A DNA stretch of 64,000 nucleotides from an uncultured Actinomyces sp. (GTDB lineage Bacteria; Actinomycetota; Actinomycetes; Actinomycetales; Actinomycetaceae): positions 135,360-199,359 of the forward strand of contig URAS01000003.1 of assembly GCA_900545825.1 (NCBI GenBank), written 5' to 3'. The translations under genes and the position numbers were made by a program. The notes beneath the pieces were generated by a model, which saw only the letters and a program-made list of their open reading frames with translations, did not search any database and had not been told where the DNA came from. Below are positions 57,101 to 64,000 of this stretch, piece by piece (the stretch's first letter is position 1; every line of letters begins with the position of its first letter).

Positions 57101-57557
57101 GCCTGCCCGGGAGGTCCTTGCGCCGCCGCAGCAAGATGACGAAGTTGACGCACATCATGATGACGACGAGGACGCCCAGGGCGTAGCTCGCGACGAAGTC
57201 GAAATCCTGGCCCTTAAACGGCGGATAGAAGATGAGCGACAGCCCCAGGGGAACGATGCTGGCAGCGAGGAAAATGAGGCCGACGACGACGGCCAGCCGT
57301 TTCCGCAAGAAGGCGAGGAAGGCGATGAGCAGGTAGATGACCGCGTAGGGCAGCGCCCCACCCATCGGCATACCGAGGATGCCGAAAATGACGCTCAACG
57401 CGAGCGTCCCGGCCGACCACTTGGCGTGGAGGGCGATAAAGCAGATGATGGACGCCAGCGAGGCGAACAGACACATCCAGCCGACGACCCGGGGGTAGCG
57501 CGGGATTCGCGGCTTCGCCACAACAGCAGTCGACTCCGTTTTGCTCGTCCGTGCCAC
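54198..57557 (-). CDS. lysX: LysX: lysylphosphatidylglycerol synthase fused to lysyl-tRNA synthetase
   Basis: 1119 residues in three parts: N-terminal membrane helices (to ~245), a DUF2156 lysyl-transferase domain (~250-600, e.g. GISLNFAMFRKIFVEGE), and a class II LysRS (~620-1119) with an OB-fold and catalytic motifs (FLRIAPELYLKRLCVAGMDA, MGRSFRNEGADATHNPEFT, GLGLGVDRLVML). LysX charges tRNA-Lys and moves lysine to phosphatidylglycerol, making the membrane less negative and resistant to cationic peptides. GTG start with GGAGG, right after RNase J. Whether a separate LysRS exists is not visible here. Confidence 0.95.
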   Translation of the reverse strand: MARTSKTESTAVVAKPRIPRYPRVVGWMCLFASLASIICFIALHAKWSAGTLALSVIFGILGMPMGGALPYAVIYLLIAFLAFLRKRLAVVVGLIFLAASIVPLGLSLIFYPPFKGQDFDFVASYALGVLVVIMMCVNFVILLRRRKDLPGRLQLASLGRSLVILVGGYAVGLVGAVAILQLYPGRRSLSDDVGWASFHLLRPFFAVIPFAPHHRVASIPHVKWLAILIGIWAALILVVAILTFFRAQHVPSRSQEEDRHLRDLLYEYGAADSLGYFATRDNRFVVFSSDGRACVSYGVACGVALAGGDPIGDRSSWGDAIRRFYSRAYEAGYVPAVISASERGAEAYRLESRMKARLMGDEAIVRPGRFDPNAESAKPLRAAARRVRRAGVTISVDRFHELAAEEIKELTVAASEFRIGDERGFSMALSREFAPEDEDTLVVTARDDSGAIECLLTFVPWGIHGLSLDLMRRKPDSVNGVVEAMVLELIDVARDQGIDGISLNFAMFRKIFVEGEAVDAGPVKRALFFFFRQASKVWQLESLYESNARYQPDWLPRYLCYPSDPTVSAVLAACGMLEGFLPAPSLLVPRVELEWAATDEYIAQLREDRKERQRELTRVRLSEQERVRRAKALRLVGLGVDPFPPGYDLGMTPAEYLDHHAAYGEAATVTGRVAAIRDHGGVVFVDLVREGASIQVLAERQYVEPAQYAAWRLLDLGDLVTVHGHVGMSRTGERSLELRTWTMAAKSLRPHPPRRGRLDAQTRTRERALALMTDASSMRLLRQRSRAIASVRQVLAEQGFAEVETPMLQAVQGGANARPFITHLNAYSTDVFLRIAPELYLKRLCVAGMDAIFEMGRSFRNEGADATHNPEFTSLEAYRAGWDYTSMRLLTEKIIRSAALAVHGREVVHRPVGTPGATGPVVATVEGCDMVEFDIGGTRPVIPVLDAVSDAVGQQVTTQTSAETLAEICREHDIEPAPGADAGGMIAALYDDLVEARTIHPTFYTDFPVSTSPLTRRHRVDPRLAERWDLVAFGMELGTAYTELTDPVDQRERFTEQSLAAAAGDPEAMSLDEDFLRTLELGMPPLGGLGLGVDRLVMLITGATIRQIMAFPFVRPENN

Positions 57558-57560
57558 GCG

Positions 57561-59252
57561 TTAAACCTCCACGACGACGGGGACAATCATCGGGCGCCGC
57601 CGCAGCCGCCTGGCGATCCACCGCCCCAGGGCACGGCGCGCGGCCTGCTGCATCTTGTAGGTGTCGACGTTGCCCGGCTCCGCCGCCGCCTGGAGGGCGG
57701 ACGTCACGTCGCCCAGGACCTCGCGGAACACGGCGTCGTCCTCGGCCATGCCGCGCGCCGTAATGTGCGGGCCGGCGATGAGATGCCCGGAATCGGCGTC
57801 GACCGCCGCATACACCGAGACGAAACCCTCCTCGCCCAGGGTGATGCGATCCTTCAGCTGGCCCTCACTGATCTCGCCGATCGACTGACCGTCGACGTAG
57901 ACGTAGTCGCAGGGAACCTGCCCGACGATGCGGGCGGCGCCGTCAACGAGGTCGACGACGACGCCGTCCTCGGCCAGCGCGATGTTCTCGCTGGGCACGC
58001 CGGTCTGGACGGCCAGCGACCCGTTGGCGATGAGGTGGCGGATTTCGCCGTGCATCGGCATGACGTTACGGGGTTGAACGATGTTGTAGGCGTAGAGCAG
58101 TTCGCCCGCCGCGGCGTGACCCGACACGTGGACGTGCGCGTTGTCGCGATGGACGACGTGGACACCCAGCCGCATGAGCGCGTTGATCACGCGGTAGACA
58201 GAATTCTCGTTGCCGGGGATCAGCGACGACGCCAGCACGACCGTATCGGTCTCTTCCAGTTCGACCGACCGGTGCGTCCCCTGCGCCATCCGCGAGAGGG
58301 CCGCCATCGGCTCGCCCTGCGACCCGGTCGCCATGTAGACGCGCCGATTCGGCTCGAGCGAGCGGGCCTCACGCTGATCGACGAGGACCCCGTCGGGAAT
58401 CGTCAGATAGCCGTGCTCAGCGGCGATCCGCATGTTCCGCTCCATCGAGCGGCCGATGAGGCAGACCTTGCGGCCCGTCGCCTGGGCGGCACCGATGACC
58501 TGCTGGACGCGGTGGACGTGCGAGGCGAAGGACGCGACGACAATCTGCCGGGGAGCGTCGCGGAACACCTGTTTGAGGACCGGCCCAATCTCGCGTTCGG
58601 ACTTGACGAATCCCGGAACCTCGGCGTTCGTCGAATCGACCATGAACAGGTCGACGCCTTCCTCGCCCACGCGGGCGAACCCCCGCAGGTCGGTGATCCG
58701 CCCGTCGAGGGGCAGCTGGTCCATCTTGAAGTCGCCGGTCAACAGCGCGTTTCCGGCGGGGGTGCGAATCATGATGGCGAGGGCATCGGGGATCGAGTGG
58801 TTGACCGCCAGGAATTCGCAGCGGTAGTCCCCCAGCTCTACCTCGTCGCCTTCGGCGATGACGTGGAGGCCCTTCGTCGAGAGGCGATGCTCCTTGAGTT
58901 TCGCCTCGAGGAACGACAGGGTCAGCTGTGACCCGTAGATGGGGATGTCCTCGCGCAGACGCAACAGATAGGGCACGGCGCCGATGTGGTCTTCGTGGCC
59001 GTGGGTGAGCAGCAGGCCGACGACGTCATCCATCCGGTCGGCAATGTAGCTAAAATCCGGCAGGATGAGGTCGACGCCGGGCTGGATCTCCTCCGGGAAC
59101 AGAACGCCGCAGTCGAGGATGAGGATCTTGCCCCCGTACTCCATGACCGACATATTTCGGCCCACCTCGCCCAGTCCGCCGAGCGGAACAATACGGAGGG
59201 TGTTGGGCCCTTGGGCGGGCGGGGTCGCGAGGTCAGGATACAGAGGTTGCAC
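57561..59252 (-). CDS. rnj: Ribonuclease J
   Basis: 563 residues. Metallo-beta-lactamase ribonuclease with 5'-3' exo- and endo-activity on mRNA and rRNA precursors. Zinc ligands are in LLLTHGHEDHIGAVPYLL and later VNHSIPDALA and TGDFKMD; the beta-CASP part includes VASFASHVHRVQQVIGAA and NAHVHVSGHAAAGELL. The C-terminal dimerisation domain ends the protein. GTG start; no Shine-Dalgarno, but CACAAT lies six bases before it. dapA-rnj is a standard actinobacterial pair. Confidence 0.95.
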   Translation of the reverse strand: MQPLYPDLATPPAQGPNTLRIVPLGGLGEVGRNMSVMEYGGKILILDCGVLFPEEIQPGVDLILPDFSYIADRMDDVVGLLLTHGHEDHIGAVPYLLRLREDIPIYGSQLTLSFLEAKLKEHRLSTKGLHVIAEGDEVELGDYRCEFLAVNHSIPDALAIMIRTPAGNALLTGDFKMDQLPLDGRITDLRGFARVGEEGVDLFMVDSTNAEVPGFVKSEREIGPVLKQVFRDAPRQIVVASFASHVHRVQQVIGAAQATGRKVCLIGRSMERNMRIAAEHGYLTIPDGVLVDQREARSLEPNRRVYMATGSQGEPMAALSRMAQGTHRSVELEETDTVVLASSLIPGNENSVYRVINALMRLGVHVVHRDNAHVHVSGHAAAGELLYAYNIVQPRNVMPMHGEIRHLIANGSLAVQTGVPSENIALAEDGVVVDLVDGAARIVGQVPCDYVYVDGQSIGEISEGQLKDRITLGEEGFVSVYAAVDADSGHLIAGPHITARGMAEDDAVFREVLGDVTSALQAAAEPGNVDTYKMQQAARRALGRWIARRLRRRPMIVPVVVEV

Positions 59253-59258
59253 GCCGCT

Positions 59259-59264
59259 ATTGTG
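59259..59264 (-). promoter_or_regulatory. Candidate -10 hexamer of RNase J
   Basis: CACAAT on the minus strand (four of six to TATAAT), six bases before the GTG. Confidence 0.28.
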
Positions 59265-59272
59265 TCATGCAC

Positions 59273-59303
59273 GGGCGACGCCCCCAAGTAGGAAGCGCCG
59301 CCC
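59273..59303 (-). other. Hairpin between dapA and RNase J gene
   Basis: Nine-base arms (59273-59281 and 59295-59303) with one G-T wobble and a 13-base loop. It lies 14 bases after the dapA stop and just before the RNase J start region. No T-run follows; it may stabilise the dapA 3' end or be a weak terminator. Confidence 0.4.
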
Positions 59304-59317
59304 GACCGTATCTGCGA

Positions 59318-60223
59318 CTACGACAACATACCGGCGCCCGCCAGGGCCGCCTCGAGGGCGTCGAGCTCTGCGGGCTCGGCCTCAACCAGGGGCAGACGGA
59401 CCTTGGGCGACTCGATAACCCCCAGCATGTGCAGGGCATGCTTCGCCATGACGGCGCCTTGGCCGCCGCCCATAATGGCGTGGACGAGGGGACGCAGCTT
59501 GATCGAGATCTCACGCGCGGCCGCGAGGTCGTGCTTGCGGACTTCGGTAATCATGTCGCGGTACGACGACGCAGCAACGTGGGCGACGACGGAGATGCAT
59601 CCGGCGGCGCCGTGGGCGAGCCACGAGTAGTTGAGGGCGTCGTCACCCGAGTAGTAGGCCAGCCCCGTCCGTTCCATCCGCTCCTCACCGACAACGACGT
59701 TGCCGGTCGCGTCCTTCACGCCGCGGATCTGCGGATTCTTCGCCAGCTCGTCGAGGACCCAGTCAGAGAACGCCAGGCCGGTGCGCCCCGGAATGTCGTA
59801 GAGGATGATCGGCAGGTCGGTCACCGACGCGACCGCGTTGACGTGGGCCAACAGGCCACGCTGGGACGGCCGGTTGTAGTAGGGGCTGACGACCAGCAGC
59901 CCGTCCGCGCCGGCCTCGGTGGCCGAACGCGCCATTGCCTGGGCGTGGAGCGTGTCGTTCGAGCTGGCGCCGGCGATGATGAACACGTCGTCCCCGACGG
60001 CGCCGCGGACGGTGTGGATGAGCTCTTCCTTCTCGGGGCGGTGCGTCGTCGGCGACTCCCCCGTCGTCCCGGACACCAAGATGGCGTCGCAGCCGTCGGC
60101 AACCAGCTTCTTCGCCAGCCTGACGGTCGAGTCGAGGTCGAGTTCACCGCTCTCGAGGAACGGCGTCACCATTGCCGTGGAGAGGCAGCCGAAAGGCGTT
60201 TCTGGGGTCGTGTGCGGGGCCAT
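59318..60223 (-). CDS. dapA: 4-hydroxy-tetrahydrodipicolinate synthase
   Basis: 301 residues, TIM barrel. DapA condenses pyruvate with aspartate semialdehyde, the committed step to diaminopimelate and lysine. The Schiff-base lysine is in IRGVKDATGNV, the conserved loop VSGTTGESPTTHRPEKEELI, the triad Tyr in VVSPYYNRPSQRGL and the YDIPGRTG motif are present. GGAAAGGGAAG precedes the ATG. It follows the GNAT gene by 21 bases. Confidence 0.96.
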   Translation of the reverse strand: MAPHTTPETPFGCLSTAMVTPFLESGELDLDSTVRLAKKLVADGCDAILVSGTTGESPTTHRPEKEELIHTVRGAVGDDVFIIAGASSNDTLHAQAMARSATEAGADGLLVVSPYYNRPSQRGLLAHVNAVASVTDLPIILYDIPGRTGLAFSDWVLDELAKNPQIRGVKDATGNVVVGEERMERTGLAYYSGDDALNYSWLAHGAAGCISVVAHVAASSYRDMITEVRKHDLAAAREISIKLRPLVHAIMGGGQGAVMAKHALHMLGVIESPKVRLPLVEAEPAELDALEAALAGAGMLS

Positions 60224-60244
60224 GTCTTCCCTTTCGATCGGTCG

Positions 60245-60811
60245 TTACAGGTCGGTGTACCACAGGTGTTGGGTGATCGTGCGCTCACCCACGTCGAGCG
60301 TGCGGGCGACGCCGGCGGGCGCGAATCCCGCGCCGGCCAGCAGTTCGGTGAAGAAGTCGTCGCCGACGACGGCCCACGCGGCCACCCGTTTGGCGCCCAT
60401 CGCCCGGGTCGTGTCGCCGATCGCGTTGATCAGGCGGTCGGCGTGTCCAAAGTCGCGGACGGGAGGGTCGATCTCGAGGGCGACGATCTCGATGTCGGGC
60501 AGCTGGTCGCCCATCGGCCCGTCGGGCGTGATCTCGATGTCCGCGGCGAAGGGACCGATTGCCGCGAAACCGCTGACGGTGGCGCGTTCTAAGGCGACGA
60601 GCACGCGGTGGGTGCGGCTCGGCGGGTGGGCGATCCCCTCGCGCCACGACGCGGCGATCTGGTCCGCGTCGAAGGCGATCGGTGCGGTCGGGTCGTCCAG
60701 CCCGGCCCGCACGGCCTCAGCCATCGACGCCGCCTGAACGGCGCCGAGCGCGCCGGCGTCCTCGACGACGGCGAATCGCACGGAGCGGTCGGGAATCAGC
60801 GGGTCAGTCAA
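60245..60811 (-). CDS. GNAT-like acetyltransferase
   Basis: 188 residues. Start is TTG at 60811, which overlaps the dapB stop; the product then reads MTDPLIPDRSVRFAVVED. The GNAT pattern is moderate: RFAVVEDAGALGAVQAASMA (first helix), VSGFAAIGPF (beta strands), PDIEIVALEIDPPVRDFGHA then DRLINAIGDTTRAMG (acetyl-CoA loop region) and a C-terminal strand with LWYTDL. Substrate unknown. It is wedged between dapB and dapA, so it is co-expressed with diaminopimelate synthesis, but a direct role there is not shown. Confidence 0.72.
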   Translation of the reverse strand: MTDPLIPDRSVRFAVVEDAGALGAVQAASMAEAVRAGLDDPTAPIAFDADQIAASWREGIAHPPSRTHRVLVALERATVSGFAAIGPFAADIEITPDGPMGDQLPDIEIVALEIDPPVRDFGHADRLINAIGDTTRAMGAKRVAAWAVVGDDFFTELLAGAGFAPAGVARTLDVGERTITQHLWYTDL

Positions 60812-61547
60812 GGTCCAACACCTGGTCGAGGCCGAACGTCAGTCCCGGCCGCTCGCCCACGGCCCGCACGGCGGCGAGCACGCCGGGCATGAAGCTCGTC
60901 CGGTCGAAGCAGTCGGTGCGCAGGACGAGCTGTTCACCGGGGTTGCCCAGCAGCACTTCCTCGTGAGCGTTGAGGCCACGCAGCCTCACGGCGTGGACGG
61001 GGATACCGGCGACGCGTCCGCCACGGGCGCCTTCCGGATCCGTCGCCGTCTTGTCGGGCACCTCGCCGAGGCCAGCCTCGGCGCGCGCCTGGGCGATCCC
61101 TCGGCAGGTGGCGTCCGCGGTGCCCGAGGGCGCATCCAGCTTGTTCGGGTGGTGCATCTCGATGACTTCGACCGACTCGAAATACGGCGCGGCCTTCTTG
61201 GCGAACGCCATGACGAGGACGGCCGAAATGGCGAAGTTCGGGGCGATGAGGGCGTTGACGCCTGACTCCTCGCAGTGTGCGCGCACACGATCGAGCGCCT
61301 CGTCGTCCCATCCCGTCGTCCCCACGACGACAGCGCAGCCTGCGTCCAGGCAGGCGTGGACGTTGGCCTCGGTGACGGCGGGCACGGTGAAGTCCACGGC
61401 CACATCGGCCCCGTTGAGACTCTCGACGCTAATGGTGTCGTCGACGTCGAGCCGGGCGACCAGCTCGAGATCGTCGGCGGCGGTGACGGCCTCGCAGACG
61501 GTCGATCCCATGCGACCGGAGGCCCCGATGACTGCGACTGATTTCAT
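60804..61547 (-). CDS. dapB: 4-hydroxy-tetrahydrodipicolinate reductase
   Basis: 247 residues. DapB reduces the DapA product with NAD(P)H. Motifs: dinucleotide loop VAVIGASGRMGSTVCEAV, VDFTVPAVTEANV, VVGTTGWDDEAL, and the catalytic VEVIEMHHPNKLDAPSGTA. Only one of the usual lysine-loop residues differs visibly. TAGGGT lies six bases before the ATG, with no Shine-Dalgarno. It heads dapB-GNAT-dapA-rnj. Confidence 0.96.
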   Translation of the reverse strand: MKSVAVIGASGRMGSTVCEAVTAADDLELVARLDVDDTISVESLNGADVAVDFTVPAVTEANVHACLDAGCAVVVGTTGWDDEALDRVRAHCEESGVNALIAPNFAISAVLVMAFAKKAAPYFESVEVIEMHHPNKLDAPSGTADATCRGIAQARAEAGLGEVPDKTATDPEGARGGRVAGIPVHAVRLRGLNAHEEVLLGNPGEQLVLRTDCFDRTSFMPGVLAAVRAVGERPGLTFGLDQVLDLD

Positions 61548-61553
61548 GGGTCC

Positions 61554-61559
61554 ACCCTA
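61554..61559 (-). promoter_or_regulatory. Candidate -10 hexamer of a leaderless dapB transcript
   Basis: TAGGGT on the minus strand, exactly six bases before the dapB ATG. Confidence 0.42.
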
Positions 61560-61583
61560 ACGAGGCGGCCTGGACCCCGCTTT

Positions 61584-62912
61584 TTAGTCCGAATTGCGGC
61601 CGGGCCCCACGACGACGCATGCCCTGGGCTGCTCGACGATGGCCCGCGCGAGGTCGATGACGTCGTCCCTCGTCACCGACTGAAGCCCCGCCAGGTGGTC
61701 GGCGACCGTCGTGTAGGAGTGCCTGACGATCTCGGACCCGCCGAGGCGCGACATCCGCGACCGGTTGTCGTCGAGCCCCAGGGCAAACGAGCCCCTCAGC
61801 TGGCCAAACGCGTCGTCCAGCTCCGTCGGAGTCGGTCCCGCATCGGCGAGGTCTTCGAGCTGGGCCACCATGCAGCGTTCGACTTCGTCGACGTGTTTCA
61901 TCGGGCATCCGGCGTACAGGGCGAGGTATCCCGCATCCGTGTAGGCCGACGTGTAGGCATACGTCGAATAGGCCAGGCCCCGCTTCTCGCGGACCTCCTG
62001 GAACAGGCGCGACGACATGCCTCCGCCGAGGATCATCGCGAGCGTCGAGAGGATGGGGCGGCGCGGGTCGGCGGCCGACATCGCCGGGTATCCGGTGAGG
62101 ACGTAGGCGAGCTCGACTGGCTTCTCGATGATCTCGCGCTCGGAGTCGACGGCCAGGCTGGGCGCGACTCGCCGCGGTGCCTCGAAGGGGTGCGCCTGGA
62201 CGAGGTCCCATCCGCCCGCGGCCAGGTTCTCCTCGACCATGGCGACGAGGGCGTCGTGGTCGACGTTGCCGGCCGCGGTGATGAGGAGCGAGGCCGGGCG
62301 GTAGTAGCGGGCGTGGTGGTCACGCACCGCGTCGAGGCTCGTCGCCTCGACCGAGCTGATCGTCCCGCCGGTCGGGCGCGATAGCGCCGACTCGGCGCCA
62401 AAAGTCTTCGGTGCGAATGCTTCGGTAGCGACGTCGATCGGGTCGTCTGCGGCCAGTTGCAGCTCGTTGATGATGACGCCGCGCTCGACGGCAAAGTCGT
62501 CAGGCGCCAGCGCCGGCGAGGTCACCATGTCGAGGAGGACCTCGCAGGCCATCGGGAGGTCCTCGCGCAGAATGATCGCGTAGTAGTTCGTGTATTCCTT
62601 CGTCGTCGTCGCGTTCGACTCCCCGCCGACACGATCGAAGGCACGGGCAATGTCCGACGCCGACCGCTTCCCTGTCCCCTTGAACAGCAGGTGTTCGAGG
62701 TAGTGGGTCGAGCCCTCATGCCCGGCCTGCTCATCACGTGCGCCGACCGGCACCCACGCGCTCAACGCCACCGACGGTGAGGTCGACACGTATTGGCTAA
62801 TGACGCGGACTCCGCTTGGCAGAACGGTGCGCCTGATCGGTGTCGTGCCCTCGCTGAACTCCTGCGTCGTCCCGGGAATCACGGGCAACGGGGTGGAGAA
62901 AATGTCTTTCAT
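61584..62912 (-). CDS. M16-family zinc peptidase (PqqL/processing-peptidase-like)
   Basis: 442 residues. The inverted zinc motif HxxEH is STHYLEHLLFKGTG near residue 70, with the third zinc-binding Glu about 76 residues on (VERGVIINELQLA). Residues RRTVLPSGVRVISQYV and ALSAWVPVGARDE are typical. M16 peptidases degrade or process short peptides; the actinobacterial single-chain form sits near dapB or pnp in many genomes. AGAGGATAAG precedes the ATG at 62912. Physiological substrate unknown. Confidence 0.92.
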   Translation of the reverse strand: MKDIFSTPLPVIPGTTQEFSEGTTPIRRTVLPSGVRVISQYVSTSPSVALSAWVPVGARDEQAGHEGSTHYLEHLLFKGTGKRSASDIARAFDRVGGESNATTTKEYTNYYAIILREDLPMACEVLLDMVTSPALAPDDFAVERGVIINELQLAADDPIDVATEAFAPKTFGAESALSRPTGGTISSVEATSLDAVRDHHARYYRPASLLITAAGNVDHDALVAMVEENLAAGGWDLVQAHPFEAPRRVAPSLAVDSEREIIEKPVELAYVLTGYPAMSAADPRRPILSTLAMILGGGMSSRLFQEVREKRGLAYSTYAYTSAYTDAGYLALYAGCPMKHVDEVERCMVAQLEDLADAGPTPTELDDAFGQLRGSFALGLDDNRSRMSRLGGSEIVRHSYTTVADHLAGLQSVTRDDVIDLARAIVEQPRACVVVGPGRNSD

Positions 62913-62932
62913 CGCCGCTTATCCTCTTAAAC

Positions 62933-62969
62933 CGCGCGGCCCGCCACCACTCTGGGTGCGAGCCGCGCG
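62933..62969 (-). terminator. Hairpin after the DUF5926 gene, weak terminator
   Basis: Arms of eight bases (62933-62940 and 62962-62969) with further pairing inside; on the minus strand followed by GTTTAAG. Short T-run, so termination may be partial. It lies about 15 bases past the DUF5926 stop. Confidence 0.5.
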
Positions 62970-62983
62970 ACCAACTCCTCGAG

Positions 62984-63850
62984 CTATCGAACGGACACCT
63001 GGCGAGAGACGATGCCCTCGCGTGCCCTCCTGGCCTCGGGCGTGAGCGGCGAATCGTCGGCCACTGCCGCGTCGATCCGCTCCCGCAGGGCGGCGACGGG
63101 CTCGGCGATCTCGTCGGCGCTCACGCGACGCGAGAACTCCCACACGGGGGTGACGAGGCCAAGCATCCTGAATGCCCCGATGAAGCGCGCCTCGACGTCG
63201 CCCGAAATGATGTCTTCCCCGCGCCCACGCAGCCGAGCCAGCCCGTCGAACACGGCGTCTTCCTCGGCGTCGAGGACGATACGGACAAAGTCCGCGTTCA
63301 TCCGCGTCCAGAAGGTCGCGCGTTGCCCGGGAACCAGCTCGCATGGCGTGATCTCGGCACGGGACTGCCGAATCGCCTCTTCGGCGGCATCGGTACGTTC
63401 GTCAGCCGACAGCCAAAAGCCGAGGTCCTCCTCGACCCGAAACTCGCCGGATGCCTCTCCGATCAGGTCCTGCAGCTGCGGTCCGCGCTGCCTGAGGTCT
63501 AGCCGGTCGATGACCGTCCCCGGATCGGCCTTGAGCAGCTTCGATGTGACAAGCCCGAGGTCGTGCGATGCATCGGCCGTACGCGAGCGAGATTGCAGGG
63601 ACACGAGGATTTCGCCGTCCCCACGGACGACGCCCTGCGCATTTCCGGGCGCGATCGTGACGAACGTGACCGGTTTGCTCACGTCTCCCTCGGTAGCGGA
63701 GACCCGTAAAGTCGCAGCCGGCAGGAGCTCGCGCACTGCCGCAAGTTCCGGTTCATTCGCGAGTCCCGCAAAAGGACGAGGATTAAGCGGCGGCACGTAC
63801 AGTGTGCTCGGTCGTTTATGCGCCTGCTTACGGCGCGATTTCTTACCCAT
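62984..63850 (-). CDS. DUF5926 family protein
   Basis: 288 residues from ATG 63850 (MGKKSRRKQAHKRPSTLYVP). The very basic start followed by PFAGLANEPELAAVRELLPA is the DUF5926 pattern; these proteins are sometimes mislabelled as SecA-related. Acidic C-terminal half with no clear catalytic motif. Restricted to actinobacteria; function unknown. A GGAAGAA lies about 11 bases before the ATG. It shares orientation with the M16 gene but a hairpin lies between. Confidence 0.82.
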   Translation of the reverse strand: MGKKSRRKQAHKRPSTLYVPPLNPRPFAGLANEPELAAVRELLPAATLRVSATEGDVSKPVTFVTIAPGNAQGVVRGDGEILVSLQSRSRTADASHDLGLVTSKLLKADPGTVIDRLDLRQRGPQLQDLIGEASGEFRVEEDLGFWLSADERTDAAEEAIRQSRAEITPCELVPGQRATFWTRMNADFVRIVLDAEEDAVFDGLARLRGRGEDIISGDVEARFIGAFRMLGLVTPVWEFSRRVSADEIAEPVAALRERIDAAVADDSPLTPEARRAREGIVSRQVSVR

Positions 63851-63932
63851 AGGGGGTATTCTTCCACAAAACCTCAAAGCTCCGGTATCGCGGAGTCCGC
63901 GGTCGTTCGGCGTGTGTTGTGGCGATAGCAAA

Positions 63933-63974
63933 GCGGCCTCGCCCGTGGTCTGGTTTCAGACGCGGGCAGGCCGC
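63933..63974. other. Long hairpin near the right edge
   Basis: A compound inverted repeat: AGGCCGC/GCGGCCT outer arms, CGGGC/GCCCG middle and CAGAC/GTCTG inner, about 17 pairs with small bulges and a four-base loop. On the minus strand it is followed by TTTGCT, so it may terminate a gene beyond the window. 63851-64000 has no gene that I can see. Confidence 0.5.
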
Positions 63975-64000
63975 ATGGATAAAAAAAGGGGGTGGGGGGT

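Noticed and set aside
1..64000. tRNA genes, rRNA, CRISPR arrays, insertion sequences and prophage
   Set aside because: Looked for but not seen: no CCA-ended cloverleaf candidates, no regular spacer repeats, no transposase, integrase or phage genes.
63981..64000. The A-run and G-run at the right edge as a G-quadruplex
   Set aside because: Only two G-runs lie within the window, too few to claim a quadruplex.

Overview
This window is a GC-rich (roughly two thirds G+C by eye), densely coded piece of an actinobacterial (Actinomycetota) chromosome. The evidence is the DivIVA/Wag31-SepF-YggT tail on the division cluster, DUF3040, DUF3046 and DUF5926 proteins, a MprF-LysRS fusion (LysX), ClgR, a FurA-type regulator, and the recA-recX-miaB-miaA neighbourhood. 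L-lactate dehydrogenase suggests fermentative growth. murE is missing from the division cluster and yggS from its tail, which would fit an Actinomycetaceae- or Bifidobacteriaceae-like lineage, but I cannot fix the genus. Almost everything is ordinary chromosomal backbone. I see no insertion sequence, prophage, CRISPR array, rRNA or tRNA, and no gap between genes longer than about 270 bases.

Layout. 1-2.4 kb: start of a dicarboxylate/amino-acid symporter, hisD, an S4 RNA-binding protein and a FurA-like regulator. 2.4-24.5 kb (minus strand, read right to left): one long cell-wall and division cluster, mraZ-rsmH-ftsL-ftsI-murF-mraY-murD-ftsW-murG-murC-ftsQ-ftsZ-pgeF-sepF-yggT-divIVA, then lspA, an RluA-type pseudouridine synthase and dnaE. 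Many of these genes are coupled by 4-base ATGA or GTGA overlaps. 24.7-31.1 kb: DUF3040, dinB, a PAC2 protein, a HelD-type helicase and serA. 31.1-33.0 kb: nrdR, a LysM protein and lexA, with a strong cluster of LexA (SOS) boxes between the last two. 33.0-40.7 kb: ldh, a DinG-like helicase, hflX, a methyltransferase, miaA and miaB. 40.7-47.8 kb: an MMPL transporter, DUF1015, cinA-type amidase, recX, recA (SOS box in its promoter), DUF3046 and clgR. 47.7-57.6 kb: a pgsA gene with a huge low-complexity tail, ftsK, a degenerate PfkB-type protein and lysX. 57.6-64.0 kb: RNase J, dapA, a GNAT protein, dapB, an M16 peptidase and DUF5926.

How it fits together. The window combines peptidoglycan precursor synthesis (Mur enzymes, MraY, DAP genes), septation (FtsZ/Q/W/I/L/K, SepF, DivIVA), membrane lipid synthesis and lysylation (PgsA, LysX), and the DNA-damage response (LexA, RecA, RecX, DinB, a LysM protein resembling the SOS division inhibitor ChiZ). 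The clearest regulatory signals are tandem MraZ boxes before mraZ, SOS boxes before lexA, the LysM gene and recA, a 25-base palindrome before the Fur gene, and TANNNT hexamers 6-9 bases before several start codons that suggest leaderless mRNAs.

I found no convincing wholly new system. The most unusual items are the ~700-residue disordered extension on PgsA, a PfkB-family protein with alanine at the catalytic aspartate position, a coiled-coil insertion in the MMPL protein and the very basic long tail on FtsQ.
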